A stretch of 56,330 bases of DNA from JAKVCB01 sp963578605 (GTDB lineage Bacteria > Planctomycetota > Planctomycetia > Pirellulales > Lacipirellulaceae). A program made the position numbers and the translations under genes. Positions 1 through 9,563 of the stretch are shown in pieces (the first letter of the stretch is position 1; each line of letters starts with the position of its first letter). Location of the stretch: contig CAUZEA010000028.1 in assembly GCA_963578605.1 (NCBI GenBank), forward strand, positions 1 through 56,330, read 5' to 3'. The notes under the pieces were generated by a model. That model was not told where the DNA came from, did no database searches, and saw only the letters and a program-made list of their open reading frames with translations.

Positions 1-71
1 GGCTTCCCTCCGCTGCAAAGGTTGCTTCGGCTACGCCTCAGCAACCTTCTCCGCTACGGCAAGCCAGCGGA
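1..71. repeat. Inverted repeat at window edge
   Basis: A perfect 9-bp stem (AAGGTTGCT at 18-26 and AGCAACCTT at 40-48) encloses a 13-nt loop, and an outer 7-bp pair (TCCGCTG at 9-15, CAGCGGA at 65-71) could extend it. There is no T tract, so it is not an obvious intrinsic terminator. It lies directly upstream of a gene that has lost its 5' end, so it may mark a rearrangement point; that link is inference. Confidence 0.4.
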
Positions 72-125
72 TCCCTAGACCTAGATTTTCTCATAGGCCC
101 TGGATCATAGATCGGGGGAAGCCCA

Positions 126-2762
126 GTGGACAGTAGCAGCCAGCAGCTGACCGGTCAGATTCACGGCGCCAGGCCGGTCAAGTCAGCCGACGGTTACGCC
201 CTGCAATTCGATGGCAAGGACGACTACATCGAACTGCCCAATCGACCCACGCTCAACAGTCAAATGTTTTCATTTGAGCTGTGGCTGAACGCCGCAGCCG
301 GTGGCCCTGTGCTTTCGAAAAAATTCAACGATATTCGCTCGTCCTGGCAGCTGAACCTCCATGGCGACGGTAACAAGATCTATATGTGCGTGCTCGACCC
401 CGATGGCAGCAAAGAGCATCACGTCACGACACGGAAACTCGAATTGCTCAATCGGTGGCTTCACCTGGCCTTTGTTTGTGACGGGCGCTGGATTCGCCTG
501 TTTATCAACGGCGAGATGGAGACATTTGCACCGGTGGGGCAGCTTCCACAGCACGAGCAGCGACTGATCGCTTATGCCAAAGAGCCGGTTGCAATCGGGG
601 CCAGTTATTACGCGGGCAAGTCGTCCCATTTCAACGGCCGGATCGCGCATGTCCGCGGTTACGATCATGCCCTGGCGACAGCCGACGTGTTGGCGCATTA
701 CCGGGAAGGTCACCCGGCCGTGCCGAAGCATGACGACAATCGGCAAAACATCACGACAACGCGGCGGATCAAACCGTTACCAAAGATCGATCGGTCCGGC
801 CCGTCGTTGCAACTGGTTGCCGATGGGCAACCGAAAGCGACGATCGTCATTCCGCAAACCGCCAGGTACTGGACTAAAACTGCCGCCGGGTGGCTGCAGC
901 AGTACGTCGAAAAGGCGACGGGTGCCAAGCTTGCAATCGTCACCGAAAACGCAGCGCCGGCAGGAACGCTCATCAGCATCGGCCACACTCAAATGGCTGC
1001 AAAAGCGGGTGTCACGACCGACGGGCTGAAGTGGGACGGCGGGCGGATGGTTGGCAAGGACGGCCATCTTTTTCTGATCGGTCGCAACGTCAATGACAAA
1101 ATGTAGAACGCTCTGTTGCAGACGGCAACTGCCGCGCCGTGACCATGTTTCTTGAGGATGTTGTCGGTATCCGCTGGTTCCTGCCCGGACCAGAAGGGGA
1201 GTCGGTTCCCCGATCTCGCGATCTAAATGTCCCTCGGCAATTATCGCGCTCGTTCGTACCGGCGACTGCGTTTTCCTCGGGGCGTTTTTCTTTCGGCTCC
1301 AAGGGGTTCTGGCTGGAGGATGTTACGCCGGCGGCCATCGCCAACAACTACCGATACGGGATTGCCGCCACCAGCGGCGGACACTCGTACTACAAGATGG
1401 TGCCCAAGGAATTGTTCGAGGAGCATCCCGAGTACTTCGCGCTGATCGACGGAAAACGCACGGTCGAAGGGCATCATCTGTGCTCGAGTAATGCGGATGT
1501 AAAGCAGTTACTGATTGAAGGTGTACGGCAGGAACTTGACCGGGGCTTCGACCTCGTCAAGCTTGGGCAGGAAGACGGCTATTACCGCTGCCAGTGTAAC
1601 CAGTGCGAGAAGCTCGACAGCTATCGTTTTTTCGCATGGCACAAGCGTACCAGTGGGTACCTGGCGGCAGTTCCAGGACACCGTCCTGCCGCATACGCCA
1701 TGCGAGCGGCTGTTGCTGCTTCACAAGACGGTGATTGACGAGGTGCACAAGACGCACCTCGTCAAAAGCGTGCTGCTGATGGGCTATGCTCCGACGGCGT
1801 GGCCATCGAAAATCATTGACAACTGGGGAGACCACGTCTTGGTAGAACTGGCTAACCAGACGCCGGCATACGTCGAGGCGTGGTGGGGCAAAACGGCAGG
1901 GATCACGGGGTACGTCTACTGATTTAACATTCAACTTCCGATGGGCATGGATATCCACGCGACACCGCGCGAGGCGGCCGAGCACCTGCGTTATCTGCAC
2001 GACAGCGGCTTTATCGGTTTCTATCACTTTCCCGAGACCAATTTTGGATTCGCAGGCCCCGTGATCTACGCCATCGGCAAGCTCATGGGCGATCCCTACC
2101 TGGATCACGAGGCACTGGTCGACGAGTATTGCCATGGCGTGTTCGGCAAGGCAGCCGACACGATGCTCGAGTTCTATGACGTGCCCTACGCCAATCGTGA
2201 GCAAAAGCTTCCGCTGGAGATGCACGGCCGCAGGTGGCCGAACTGGCTGACCACCTCCAATCTGTACCTGATGCTCTATCCACCGCCGGTACTCGATCGA
2301 CTCGCCGCGCTGCTCGACCAGGCAGAGAGCGAGGCAGATACGCCGATGGCACGCGGCTGGATCAGCCATGTGCGCGACTGGTACGATTTTGCGAGTCGGC
2401 TGACCAAAGCGATAACGGCGTATCGCGAGTACCAGTCCGACAAGACGGCTGCTAACCGGCAGGCGACCCGCGATGCCGTGGCGGCGTTCAACGCATATCG
2501 CCTGAAGATCCTGAATTATGACGAAGAGCACGAAAGTCGCTGGTTCCCCGGCCACCGGCACTTTGCCAACTGGCTCACCGGTGACACGCAGCACGAGTCG
2601 AAGGTGTATTACACCCGGTGGAGGGATCGCAAGGACAAGGCGCTAGAGCGGGGCGTCGAAGGTGTGGCGATCGGCTACGGTGGGGGGCTGGTTGAGATCG
2701 TCAACGGTTACAGTTACATTCGCGAGCCGCTCACACTCGATTTTGACAATGAGCCGAAGTGA
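126..2762 (+). pseudogene. LamG-DUF4838 glycosidase-like protein, broken
   Basis: The gene can be read only by joining three frames. Positions 126-1106 encode a LamG/concanavalin-like domain (ALQFDGKDDYIELPN near the start) followed by the beginning of a DUF4838-type region. A frameshift near 1100 leads into the frame running to 1738 (FLEDVVGIRWFLPGPEGE, then a CQCNQCEKL cysteine motif). A second shift between about 1615 and 1670 returns to the first frame. That frame meets a TGA at 1920-1922 and then continues in phase with FNIQLPMGMDIHATPREAAE up to 2762, so the TGA probably replaced a TGG (Trp). DUF4838 proteins are often large planctomycete/Bacteroidetes exported proteins related to alpha-glucuronidases or hexosaminidases. 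The 5' end is also missing: no signal peptide is present and the frame is closed by a TAG at 108-110. Product almost certainly non-functional. Confidence 0.85.
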
Positions 2763-2780
2763 TGAAGCGGGATATCTGTA

Positions 2781-2930
2781 TCAGCGGTTCTTTTGCTGGG
2801 CGGGGTTCGGCGATCCCGGGCGGGAGTTGATTATCGGTGTGCGACCAAACTCGCTCGTCACCATGGCGAGGGTGTGGTCGAGCAGGCCACGTTCGTCGAG
2901 ATCATTGACCAGCGCTGCGAATGGGTGGTC
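2781..2930 (-). pseudogene. DUF1501 protein relic (C-terminal fragment)
   Basis: The complementary strand encodes about 49 residues including DHPFAALVNDLDERGLLDHT followed by a TSEFGRTP motif. This is the signature C-terminal stretch of DUF1501 proteins, alkaline-phosphatase-fold exported proteins typical of planctomycetes; compare the intact homologue at 32904-34355, which has TTEFGRTP. The frame ends in TGA at 2781-2783. Nothing recognisable of the rest of the protein is left upstream, and the usual conserved residues after SEFGRTP are replaced by unrelated sequence. It lies between the broken DUF4838 gene and the PI-PLC gene and looks like a remnant from an old deletion. Confidence 0.75.
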
Positions 2931-3238
2931 AGCCTCTCTAGAAATAGTGCTTTTTCGAGCCGGTTCAATAACGGCAAAAAAAGGTGGATCAACTATTTGG
3001 CTACTGTTGTAGCGGGTCGTAAAATTGCATAATAAGTCCAGTGTTTTTGTTCAGAAATTGAGCAAGATTCTTGCTGGGCTGCTGTTGGGGGAAGCCCTAA
3101 CCAGCCGCTGCCGGGGTCTTGACCTATTCTTGAGCAACCGTTGAATTCCCGCCCCTGTTCGTGACCTTGTTCGGCTTGCACCACTCAAGAAGCCAGGCAC
3201 GCCTCCCCAAAAACAGCTCGTGGTACCCCTTCAAAACC

Positions 3239-4705
3239 ATGAAGTTTCCCCTGACGAAAACAACGCCTTTAACAGCCGCAGCGATTTTCTGCGTGATTCT
3301 CTGTTTCCTGAATGGTCCAGGCCGTGGGGCAAAAGCCACCGAGCCGAATCAGTCCGAAACAGCAACCATCGAGGGGAAGCTTTCGCCCGCCCAAACCCCC
3401 GGTCGGTTGTCGTGGAAAATTCCCGTGTCCGAATCCTCCAGCGACATGCTCTGGTGGCACCGGGTTTTGAGCGTGCAGCCACCGATCGAGGTTGTTCTCT
3501 CTGCCGACACCAGCCAGCTCGAGTTGCCTCTCTCTAAAAATCTGCCTCCCACAGTCGAAGTGAAAATCTCCAGCCAACGGGTTCCCAAGTCCGATGCCTT
3601 TCTCCGCATGAACCAGATCCAGCTGATTGGCACCCACAACAGCTACCACATTGCCCCTCATCCCGTGGTGCTGAGAGTCATCAGAAGGTTCAAGCCCTCA
3701 GAGGCCAGATACATTGCCTACACGCATCCTTCCCTGTCTGACCAGTTGACCCGGCTCAACCTGCGCCATTTTGAAATCGATATATTCAACGACAAGCAAG
3801 GAGGGGCCTTTGCATATCCCAGGGGTGCGAGACTGGTGAAGATTCGCAACTGGCGAGCAGCGCATCCAGAGTTTGATAGCGATGCGATGGCAACCCCTGG
3901 ATTTAAGGTGCTCGAATATCCCGATTTCGATTTCCGGTCGAACACGCCAACCGTGAAGGCTGCCCTTCGAGAGTGGAGCAGTTGGTCCCGACAGCACAGT
4001 CTACATTTGCCGATCATGATCCTGATTGAAACCGAGAAGTCTGCCGCTGGAAAACCCAGCAACGAGATGAGTACGTTTGATACGAGTGATTTTGAAGAGC
4101 TTGAGAAAGAGATTTTGCAAGTTTTGGACCCGGATCAAATTATCACCCCCGACGAAGTTCGTGGCAGTTACGAAACTCTTAACCAGGCAATTCGGAAAAA
4201 AGGCTGGCCACTGATGGGGGACTGCCGGGGTCGTTTTTTGTTCGCGCTGGACAACCCCGGCGAGGAACGAGTGAACTACCTCAAGCTGCATCCGCAGTTA
4301 CGCGGCGCCTTGTTGTTTGTGAGTTCCCCGGCGAACGAACCCGAGTCGGCCTTCCTCAAGATGAATGATCCCATAAACAACCACACCGAAATCCAACAAC
4401 GTGTTGGGGAAGGCTATCTCATCAGATCGCGGGCCGATGCCGACCTGGTCGAGGGACGCGCCAATGATCATCAGCGCAGGAATCACGCTTTCTCGAGTGG
4501 TGCCCATTACATCAGTACCGATTTCCCCGAAGCCAGGCCGGAGTTTTCCGGCTACGTTGTGCGGTGGGAAAACGAGCAAGTCGGGAGGCTCAACCCTTTA
4601 TTCAACCACGATCGGGACGGAATCGTTCTCGAGCCTGCCACACTGAACTCTGAGAGCGTCGTGAAAATCTATGTCCTGGAAGTTCCATCGGACCAGGTTC
4701 GCTAG
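3239..4705 (+). CDS. Secreted PI-PLC-like phosphodiesterase
   Basis: The protein has 488 residues and resembles the calcium-dependent phosphatidylinositol-specific phospholipase C family (PI-PLC-C1 type) found in bacteria and fungi. Residues 131-137 read GTHNSYH, the catalytic-histidine motif of PI-PLC-like TIM barrels, and residues 175-185 contain RHFEIDIFND, which supplies acidic calcium ligands. Near the C terminus, YISTDFPEARPEFSGYVVRW is typical of the last barrel strands. I chose the ATG at 3239 over an upstream in-frame start at 3161 because it begins a good signal peptide (MKFPLTK, then a hydrophobic run to about residue 25). Likely exported and acting on phosphoinositides or related phosphodiesters; the substrate is unknown. 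It stands alone between two broken genes and appears intact. Confidence 0.8.
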   Translation: MKFPLTKTTPLTAAAIFCVILCFLNGPGRGAKATEPNQSETATIEGKLSPAQTPGRLSWKIPVSESSSDMLWWHRVLSVQPPIEVVLSADTSQLELPLSKNLPPTVEVKISSQRVPKSDAFLRMNQIQLIGTHNSYHIAPHPVVLRVIRRFKPSEARYIAYTHPSLSDQLTRLNLRHFEIDIFNDKQGGAFAYPRGARLVKIRNWRAAHPEFDSDAMATPGFKVLEYPDFDFRSNTPTVKAALREWSSWSRQHSLHLPIMILIETEKSAAGKPSNEMSTFDTSDFEELEKEILQVLDPDQIITPDEVRGSYETLNQAIRKKGWPLMGDCRGRFLFALDNPGEERVNYLKLHPQLRGALLFVSSPANEPESAFLKMNDPINNHTEIQQRVGEGYLIRSRADADLVEGRANDHQRRNHAFSSGAHYISTDFPEARPEFSGYVVRWENEQVGRLNPLFNHDRDGIVLEPATLNSESVVKIYVLEVPSDQVR

Positions 4706-4767
4706 GACTGTCGCTTTCGGCCAGTGGCAGGCGCCAGTCCGCAGGGCCACCAGCGGGGCCCGGGCCA

Positions 4768-5184
4768 TCAGATGCCCAGTTGTGCCGAATCGGGGGTAAA
4801 CTCGACCACCGGTGACCGGTAGAGCACCCAGCGGAGCACCCCGTCGCCCGCCCGTTCAAGCAGCCACTCTTCCTCGACCGCTGCCTTGATCCGCCCTGGG
4901 CGGCCGTCGGCGAATGAGGCCTCCCACGCCACGTGGGCCGAAGCGTAAGCCCGCTCGGGATGGTCCCCCACCTGGGTCACTTGCAGCGACTGCCAGCTGT
5001 GGCTTTCGTCGCAGAGCGCACGGTGCATTTGCTGGTGCTGCTCAAGATCCATTCGCTTGCCGCCGGGCACCATCACATGTCCCTGGCCGATGAAGAAGTG
5101 TTCCATCTCCGCTCCGGGGATACCGCTCTTGACCGAATCCCAGAAGGCTTCACCGCGGGCTTTGACTTCGTCTTCGGTGATCAT
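4768..5184 (-). CDS. SnoaL/NTF2-like protein
   Basis: This is a 138-residue soluble protein starting MITEDEVKARGEAFWDSV. Its length, acidic helical N terminus and alternating strand pattern (AYASAHVAWEASFADG, AAVEEEWLLERAG, VLRWVLYRSPVVEF) fit the NTF2-like/SnoaL fold, which covers small ketosteroid-isomerase-like enzymes and binding proteins. The reading frame stays open far upstream, but that extension has no protein-like character and overlaps the end of the sulfatase relic, so the ATG at 5182-5184 is preferred. No signal peptide; cytoplasmic. No specific reaction can be assigned. Confidence 0.65.
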   Translation of the reverse strand: MITEDEVKARGEAFWDSVKSGIPGAEMEHFFIGQGHVMVPGGKRMDLEQHQQMHRALCDESHSWQSLQVTQVGDHPERAYASAHVAWEASFADGRPGRIKAAVEEEWLLERAGDGVLRWVLYRSPVVEFTPDSAQLGI

Positions 5185-5398
5185 CGGGGCAACCTCGCAG
5201 CTGTGACCAGAATTTACGCCGGCATTGTACTCATGGGGAAATGCAATTGCCAATGCCGTCCCCCTGCCGCGCGTTGACCGATTTGCCCATCGAGCGGCCC
5301 GGCATCGCGGCGGTTCGTGGTGGCTGTACGCACAGACACAAACGGGCCGACCGAAGCGATGTTTTCCAAAACCTTTCAAGAACCGTGAGTCGATTCGA

Positions 5399-6933
5399 TC
5401 AGCGGGGCCCGGAAGCGTTGATCCGGGCTGCATCCCGGTCTTCCCCCGGAGTTGTTCCCCGGTAGGAATCGCCACCCAGCTTGAGGGACTTGCCGGTTTC
5501 TCGATGGAAGGAGTCGCGCGAGATGTGCTCTGGGACACTGTCGCCGGTTTCGTCCATCCACTACCCGAGCAACTTGCTGAGTTGCAACCGCTCTTGGGTA
5601 TCACTTGGGGAATTGGCGAGATTCTGAAGCTGATGCGGGTCGGTAGCGGTGCAATAAAACTCCGTTTCGGGACGCGGGGCAAGAAACACATCACGCTGCG
5701 CTGCGGTCAGCTGTTTGGAATCCCGCAATGCCTGCAGACGCTGGTGAGACGGTGAACCGACCGAATCGGCAGGCCCCTGCCATGAGAACTGTGGCCGGAA
5801 GTTACGGACAAACAGGAAACCATCTCCACGCACACTGCGGCCGTGAGCTTCGTAGTCATGCCAATTATGCTCCGAAAACGCTACTCGCCGGATCACGGCT
5901 TTGGCGTTGTCGAACAACGGTTGCATGCTGACACCCTGCATCGTCTCCGCTGGTTCCATGCCGGCGACCCCCAGAATTGTTGGTGCAAGATCAACGGCGC
6001 TCACGAGACTCGACGACGTAACGCCACGGAGCTTGATCCCGTTTGGCCAGTGTGCGACCAGCGCTGTCTTCATGCCGGAATCGTGCAGGCGCGTCTTGGC
6101 GCGCGGGAACGGTCGTCCGTTATCGGCCATGACGAAGATCAGCGTGTTGTCGAGTTGTCCCTGCCCGGCGAGTTCGGTAATAACCTGCCCCACGTGATTA
6201 TCGAACCGCGTGACTTCGTTGTAGTAGGAAGCTAAATCCTGTCGCGTTTCGGGATCGTCCGAAAGGAACGGTGGAACGATCACATCTTCCGGCCGATGCA
6301 TCGGTCCATACCTTTTCACATTCCATTGTCGATCGCCATCCCAGTTGCGATGGGCGTCGTTGGACGCAAACCAGAAGAAGAACGGCTGGTCCGTGGGGCG
6401 ATCGCGAGTCACCTGGACCCAGTTGGCATGTCCCCCGCTGTTGTCTTTTGTACGCCCTCTGTCAACGTGGTCGAACGCTTGCGGTTGGGATGGTTCGCCC
6501 ACCGGCGACGCGGCAGACTTCATGTGATGCTTACCCGACAACGCAGTATAGTACCCGGCGACGCGGAGCATCGCGGGGCCCAGGGCAGATGCCAGGCAAT
6601 CTCACGGTGCAGTTCGGCGGCCTTCCCGTTGTTGTGCGGGTACCGTCCGGTAATGATGCTTGAGCGACTCGGACTGCAGCTGCTCGCCGTCAGATAAGCT
6701 TCCGTAAATCGAATTCCACCGGCTGCCAGACGGTCCATATTGGGAGTTCGGGCAGCCCGATTGCCGTAGCAGCCAAAGTCGTTCCAGCTCACGTCGTCGG
6801 CGATGAACAGGACAATGTTTGACGGCGAATCTTCTGCGGCCGCGCAGGGACACAGCAGGAGGATTGCCGCCAACACGGACCCACCACAGGACCGTGACCC
6901 AAAGCCTGGCTTGGAAAAATGATGACTGGGCAT
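5399..6933 (-). pseudogene. Arylsulfatase-family gene, frameshifted with internal stop
   Basis: The N-terminal part (6933 down to about 6575) has a signal peptide and the sulfatase core: NIVLFIADDVSWNDFGCYG with metal-binding aspartates, then SSCSPSRSS, in which Cys86 would be converted to formylglycine, and the ITGRYPHNNG motif. A one-base shift near 6575, beside a GGGGCCC run, separates it from the rest (MLRVAGYYTALSGKHHMK, FVMADNGRPFPRAKTRLHDSGMKT, VDLAPTILGVAG). That frame stops with TAG at 5561-5563 after SKLLG but continues in phase with WMDETGDSVPEHISRDSFHR and TTPGEDRDAA, ending at a TGA at 5399-5401, so the TAG interrupts the true C terminus. The order resembles N-sulfoglucosamine sulfohydrolase-like planctomycete enzymes. 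Two independent lesions make function unlikely. Confidence 0.87.
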
Positions 6934-7293
6934 GAAACAGTTTTCCCAATGGGTTCGACTCGAGCCATTCCATTCTGTGGGTTGGCCACCTCTGGAGCAG
7001 TCCTAGTTATGTTAAGCGGTTGGCCAGTCGATCCAAGGATTCGGTACGAGGGTTTTTCGGCTCGTTTCTTGTCTATTTCGCAATATGCCGTCCCAATTTT
7101 TTTCGCTATGGCATAGAAAAGTCTGCGCGCTTGGCGTCGAATATCCTGCGATGGTGTGTTGCAGTGCGTGTCATCGCAATAGGCTGGGCGGGCACCAAAC
7201 GGGAACGCACCGAACGGGGCACACAGCTTTTCTTCAAGAGATACCGGGTCAGGTTGGATACTCCCTTCGTCCCGTGCTGGTGCTGAGGGTGGA
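6934..7293. other. Intergenic stretch without recognised gene
   Basis: The short open frames here on both strands show no family features. The stretch separates the leftward sulfatase relic from the rightward cupin pair and ends at the promoter described next. Confidence 0.5.
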
Positions 7294-7321
7294 TTGAGTA
7301 AGATCCAAGGAGTCCTATAAT
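7294..7321 (+). promoter_or_regulatory. Sigma-70-type promoter for the cupin pair
   Basis: TTGAGT at 7294-7299 and a perfect TATAAT at 7316-7321 are separated by 16 bp. The box lies about 55 bp upstream of the first cupin start, which has an AAGGA ribosome site at 7365-7369. Position and consensus quality support a promoter; no operator was recognised. Confidence 0.6.
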
Positions 7322-7377
7322 GTTCTGAGGTGACAACCCATCAGAGAATTTTACACTGCACAGAAAGGAATGGACTG

Positions 7378-7788
7378 ATGAAAGACGCGGTCATGGTCGG
7401 CCGGCCCGACGGGCTGACTCAAGTGCATCGAATGCATGGCGGTTTTGGCGTGATTGAATGGAAACGGATGGCGGTCGGCGAGATGCTCTTCGGCGACTGG
7501 CAGTCGGTCGATTACAACCGGTTCCAGCTGGGCGCGGGGTCGGCCGACCACATCCAGTCGCGGACAGAAGAGATCTGGTTCCTGGTTTCGGGTGAGGCGG
7601 AGATCCATTTTGACGGCGACCAGGTTCGCCAAATGCGCCCCGGCGATCTGCTGTTCACGCCCCAGTACGGTCAGCATCGCATCCGGAATACCGGCCAGGA
7701 AGAACTGGAGGTCTTGGTGGTTGAGGTGTTTCCAAAATCGGTCATCGATGTGCTGCCCAAACACAAACCAACCGAGGCGAAGGATTAA
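7378..7788 (+). CDS. Cupin-domain protein (137 aa)
   Basis: A single-domain cupin beginning MKDAVMVGRPDGL. The conserved beta-barrel motifs are visible: GSADHIQSRTEEIWFLVSGE carries the His and Glu metal ligands of cupin motif 1 (although only one clear His), and RPGDLLFTPQYGQHRIRNTG is motif 2 with its His. Such proteins bind a divalent metal and range from sugar isomerases to small-ligand dioxygenases or sensors. The start was placed at 7378 because AAGGA lies 8 nt upstream; an in-frame GTG at 7330 is too close to the promoter. A second small cupin follows after 4 nt, so the two are probably co-transcribed and may form a heteromer. Confidence 0.75.
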   Translation: MKDAVMVGRPDGLTQVHRMHGGFGVIEWKRMAVGEMLFGDWQSVDYNRFQLGAGSADHIQSRTEEIWFLVSGEAEIHFDGDQVRQMRPGDLLFTPQYGQHRIRNTGQEELEVLVVEVFPKSVIDVLPKHKPTEAKD

Positions 7789-7792
7789 CACC

Positions 7793-8104
7793 ATGCCGCC
7801 ACTTGCCAAATGCACGCTCGTCAGTCTAAAAGAACAGAGATCGGTGGATCCCAAGAAGTATTTCACCGGCAGCTGGCGTTCGATCCGCTTGGAGCAGGTC
7901 GAGCCTGGGCAGCAGCTGCAAAGCTCGATGGACGGTATCGAAGAATCCTATTTCGTCGTCTCCGGCAACGGTACCGCGCGTGTGGGAGATCAAACCATTG
8001 ACCTCTACAAAGCGATCACACTGACGTTTCCCCGCGGTTCGTCCGTCACGTTCCAAGCGGGTGATGAGATGTTAGAGCTGTTCGTCACCACGCTCGACGC
8101 GTAG
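7793..8104 (+). CDS. Small cupin-like protein (103 aa)
   Basis: This begins MPPLAKCTLVSLKEQRS and follows the previous cupin gene by 4 nt. The fold is indicated by QVEPGQQLQSSMDGIEESYF (motif 1 region, with Glu residues but no His pair) and AITLTFPRGSSVTFQAGDE (motif 2 region, His missing). The usual metal-binding histidines seem absent, so it may be a non-metal, structural or sensor partner of the upstream cupin. No signal peptide. Confidence 0.65.
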   Translation: MPPLAKCTLVSLKEQRSVDPKKYFTGSWRSIRLEQVEPGQQLQSSMDGIEESYFVVSGNGTARVGDQTIDLYKAITLTFPRGSSVTFQAGDEMLELFVTTLDA

Positions 8105-8241
8105 CGGTGGATTTTCTGACCCAACGATGTTGGTTTCGACTGGGGCACCGCCTGCCGTCCGCCTGAAGTTCTACCTTCACAACGCTGGTAGCTATGCGTT
8201 TGGGGTACGGCAAGAGTTTCGGTCGCAGCGGACCCACAATG

Positions 8242-9294
8242 CTATTGTTTCTTCGTCGTGCGACCAATGATTCTCCAAACCCCGCGTTCATCCTGTGCCG
8301 TTCCATCACACGCTTCGTAAAACAAACGATAACGGGGTCGTTGACCGTCTGTCGTTGGGAGAGGCAAGATCCCTATTTCAGAGCACTTCGCCTTATCAAA
8401 CTGGCTGTGACCCGGTGAAATGACAGGTTCCATGTCTTTCGTCCAGTTAAAACCGTCATCGGAGGTTGCCGTGAGGATAAATGCACAGTTCGACGCACTG
8501 TAACCGGCGTAATACATGCGGTATCCGCCGCTCTTAATCTGAAGGATTTCTGGCGCAAATGCTACGATCTTGTCATAGACGTCACCCATGGGAACTCGTA
8601 TTCCATCTTCGATTTCAAATGACACGCCGCCGTCTTTCGAGATGGCACTGACAATTCCACAATCCGCTTGGCCAACGTACATCCTGGACCGCCCATCTTC
8701 CAGAAAAACAATTCGGCAGGAACTGTAATGACAATCCAGGGTTTCCAGGCGAACGCCTGGCTCAACGGCCCAGCTTAACCCGTCATCAGATACGGCACTT
8801 CGGATAGAATTGTCGATCGACTGGGGGCCTGGACAGCATTCGTAGTACATCCTCAATCGACCGGGCTCGCCCGAAACGGGAACAATATCGGGTGAGACCA
8901 CACGAAAGTCACCTGCACCACCTTGTTGGGGCGACAACCGCACTCCAGGTTCAGGAACCCAGGTCATTCCGTCAGAAGATACGGCACTGAGGATCCGCGT
9001 GGAACAATGGTCATAGTCAATGGCACCGGCCGGAAACCCTGGGCGTGGCAGCATCTGGGTGTAGTACATCCGGTATTGTCCATTGGGCAGGACAACAACG
9101 CGGGGCGTCACAGAACCGCAGATACCCGTGCGAACATCAACAGTTGCCCATGTCGCTTCAGGTGCCGGTTCCGTTTCACGATCGGGAGGTGCATCGATAA
9201 TTACGGTCACGTCATCGGCCCATGATTTACCCGGATCTGTGGGCACGGTGTGAATGTCTGGGGATGCAGTGATGGTACGAGTAAGATCTATCAT
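8242..9294 (-). CDS. Five-bladed beta-propeller glycosidase-like protein
   Basis: The protein has 350 residues with repeated propeller-blade motifs: GQYRMYYTQM, GRLRMYYECC, GRSRMYVGQ, GGYRMYYAGYS and PRYRLFYEACDG, each followed by a sialidase/GH43-like SSDGMTWVPEPGVRL-type strand. This is the pattern of GH32/43/68-like five-bladed propellers and of many uncharacterised planctomycete proteins. The ATG at 9292-9294 (MIDLTRTITASPDIHTV) is preferred because sequence before it in the same frame is low in protein character. No signal peptide was seen. Catalytic carboxylates cannot be placed confidently, so enzymatic activity is inferred only from fold. Divergently arranged with the PEP-CTERM gene at 9631. 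Confidence 0.7.
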   Translation of the reverse strand: MIDLTRTITASPDIHTVPTDPGKSWADDVTVIIDAPPDRETEPAPEATWATVDVRTGICGSVTPRVVVLPNGQYRMYYTQMLPRPGFPAGAIDYDHCSTRILSAVSSDGMTWVPEPGVRLSPQQGGAGDFRVVSPDIVPVSGEPGRLRMYYECCPGPQSIDNSIRSAVSDDGLSWAVEPGVRLETLDCHYSSCRIVFLEDGRSRMYVGQADCGIVSAISKDGGVSFEIEDGIRVPMGDVYDKIVAFAPEILQIKSGGYRMYYAGYSASNCAFILTATSDDGFNWTKDMEPVISPGHSQFDKAKCSEIGILPLPTTDGQRPRYRLFYEACDGTAQDERGVWRIIGRTTKKQ

Positions 9295-9563
9295 TAAAAA
9301 ATACCGGTGTAATAGCCGTGTCCCATGTCTGCGGGGTGAGAATGTGAAAATCACGGGCTTCCGCCAACCTTGTCGCAGTCCGTGGTCCAGTCTCTTTATA
9401 GCGGCATGGGGAACACTGTGCACGACTAGCTGGTTCGAATTGATTCTGATAATCACAGGGTATAGGACCGCTGGTAACAGTAGTACTTCGGATCGGGACC
9501 TGGAACTATCGAACTGCGGTTGGGGATCGGATAGGGGGGACACAGCCTCGAGCCACTTTTTGT

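Noticed and set aside
1920..1922. Selenocysteine or stop-codon readthrough
   Set aside because: The gene also has two frameshifts and a missing 5' end, and TGA and TAG serve as normal terminators of intact genes here.
1557..2594. A 345-codon antisense frame across the DUF4838 gene
   Set aside because: No family motifs; the plus strand has clear homology despite its lesions.
2662..3032. Plus-strand frames of 79 and 116 codons after the DUF4838 gene
   Set aside because: They are shadows of the DUF1501 relic on the minus strand, whose motif SEFGRTP is unmistakable.
5185..5694. Long N-terminal extension of the SnoaL-like gene
   Set aside because: Composition is not protein-like and it overlaps the C-terminal coding sequence of the sulfatase relic.
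9428..9460. tRNA-like GGTTCGAATTGATTC segment
   Set aside because: No matching acceptor, D or anticodon stems could be built around it.
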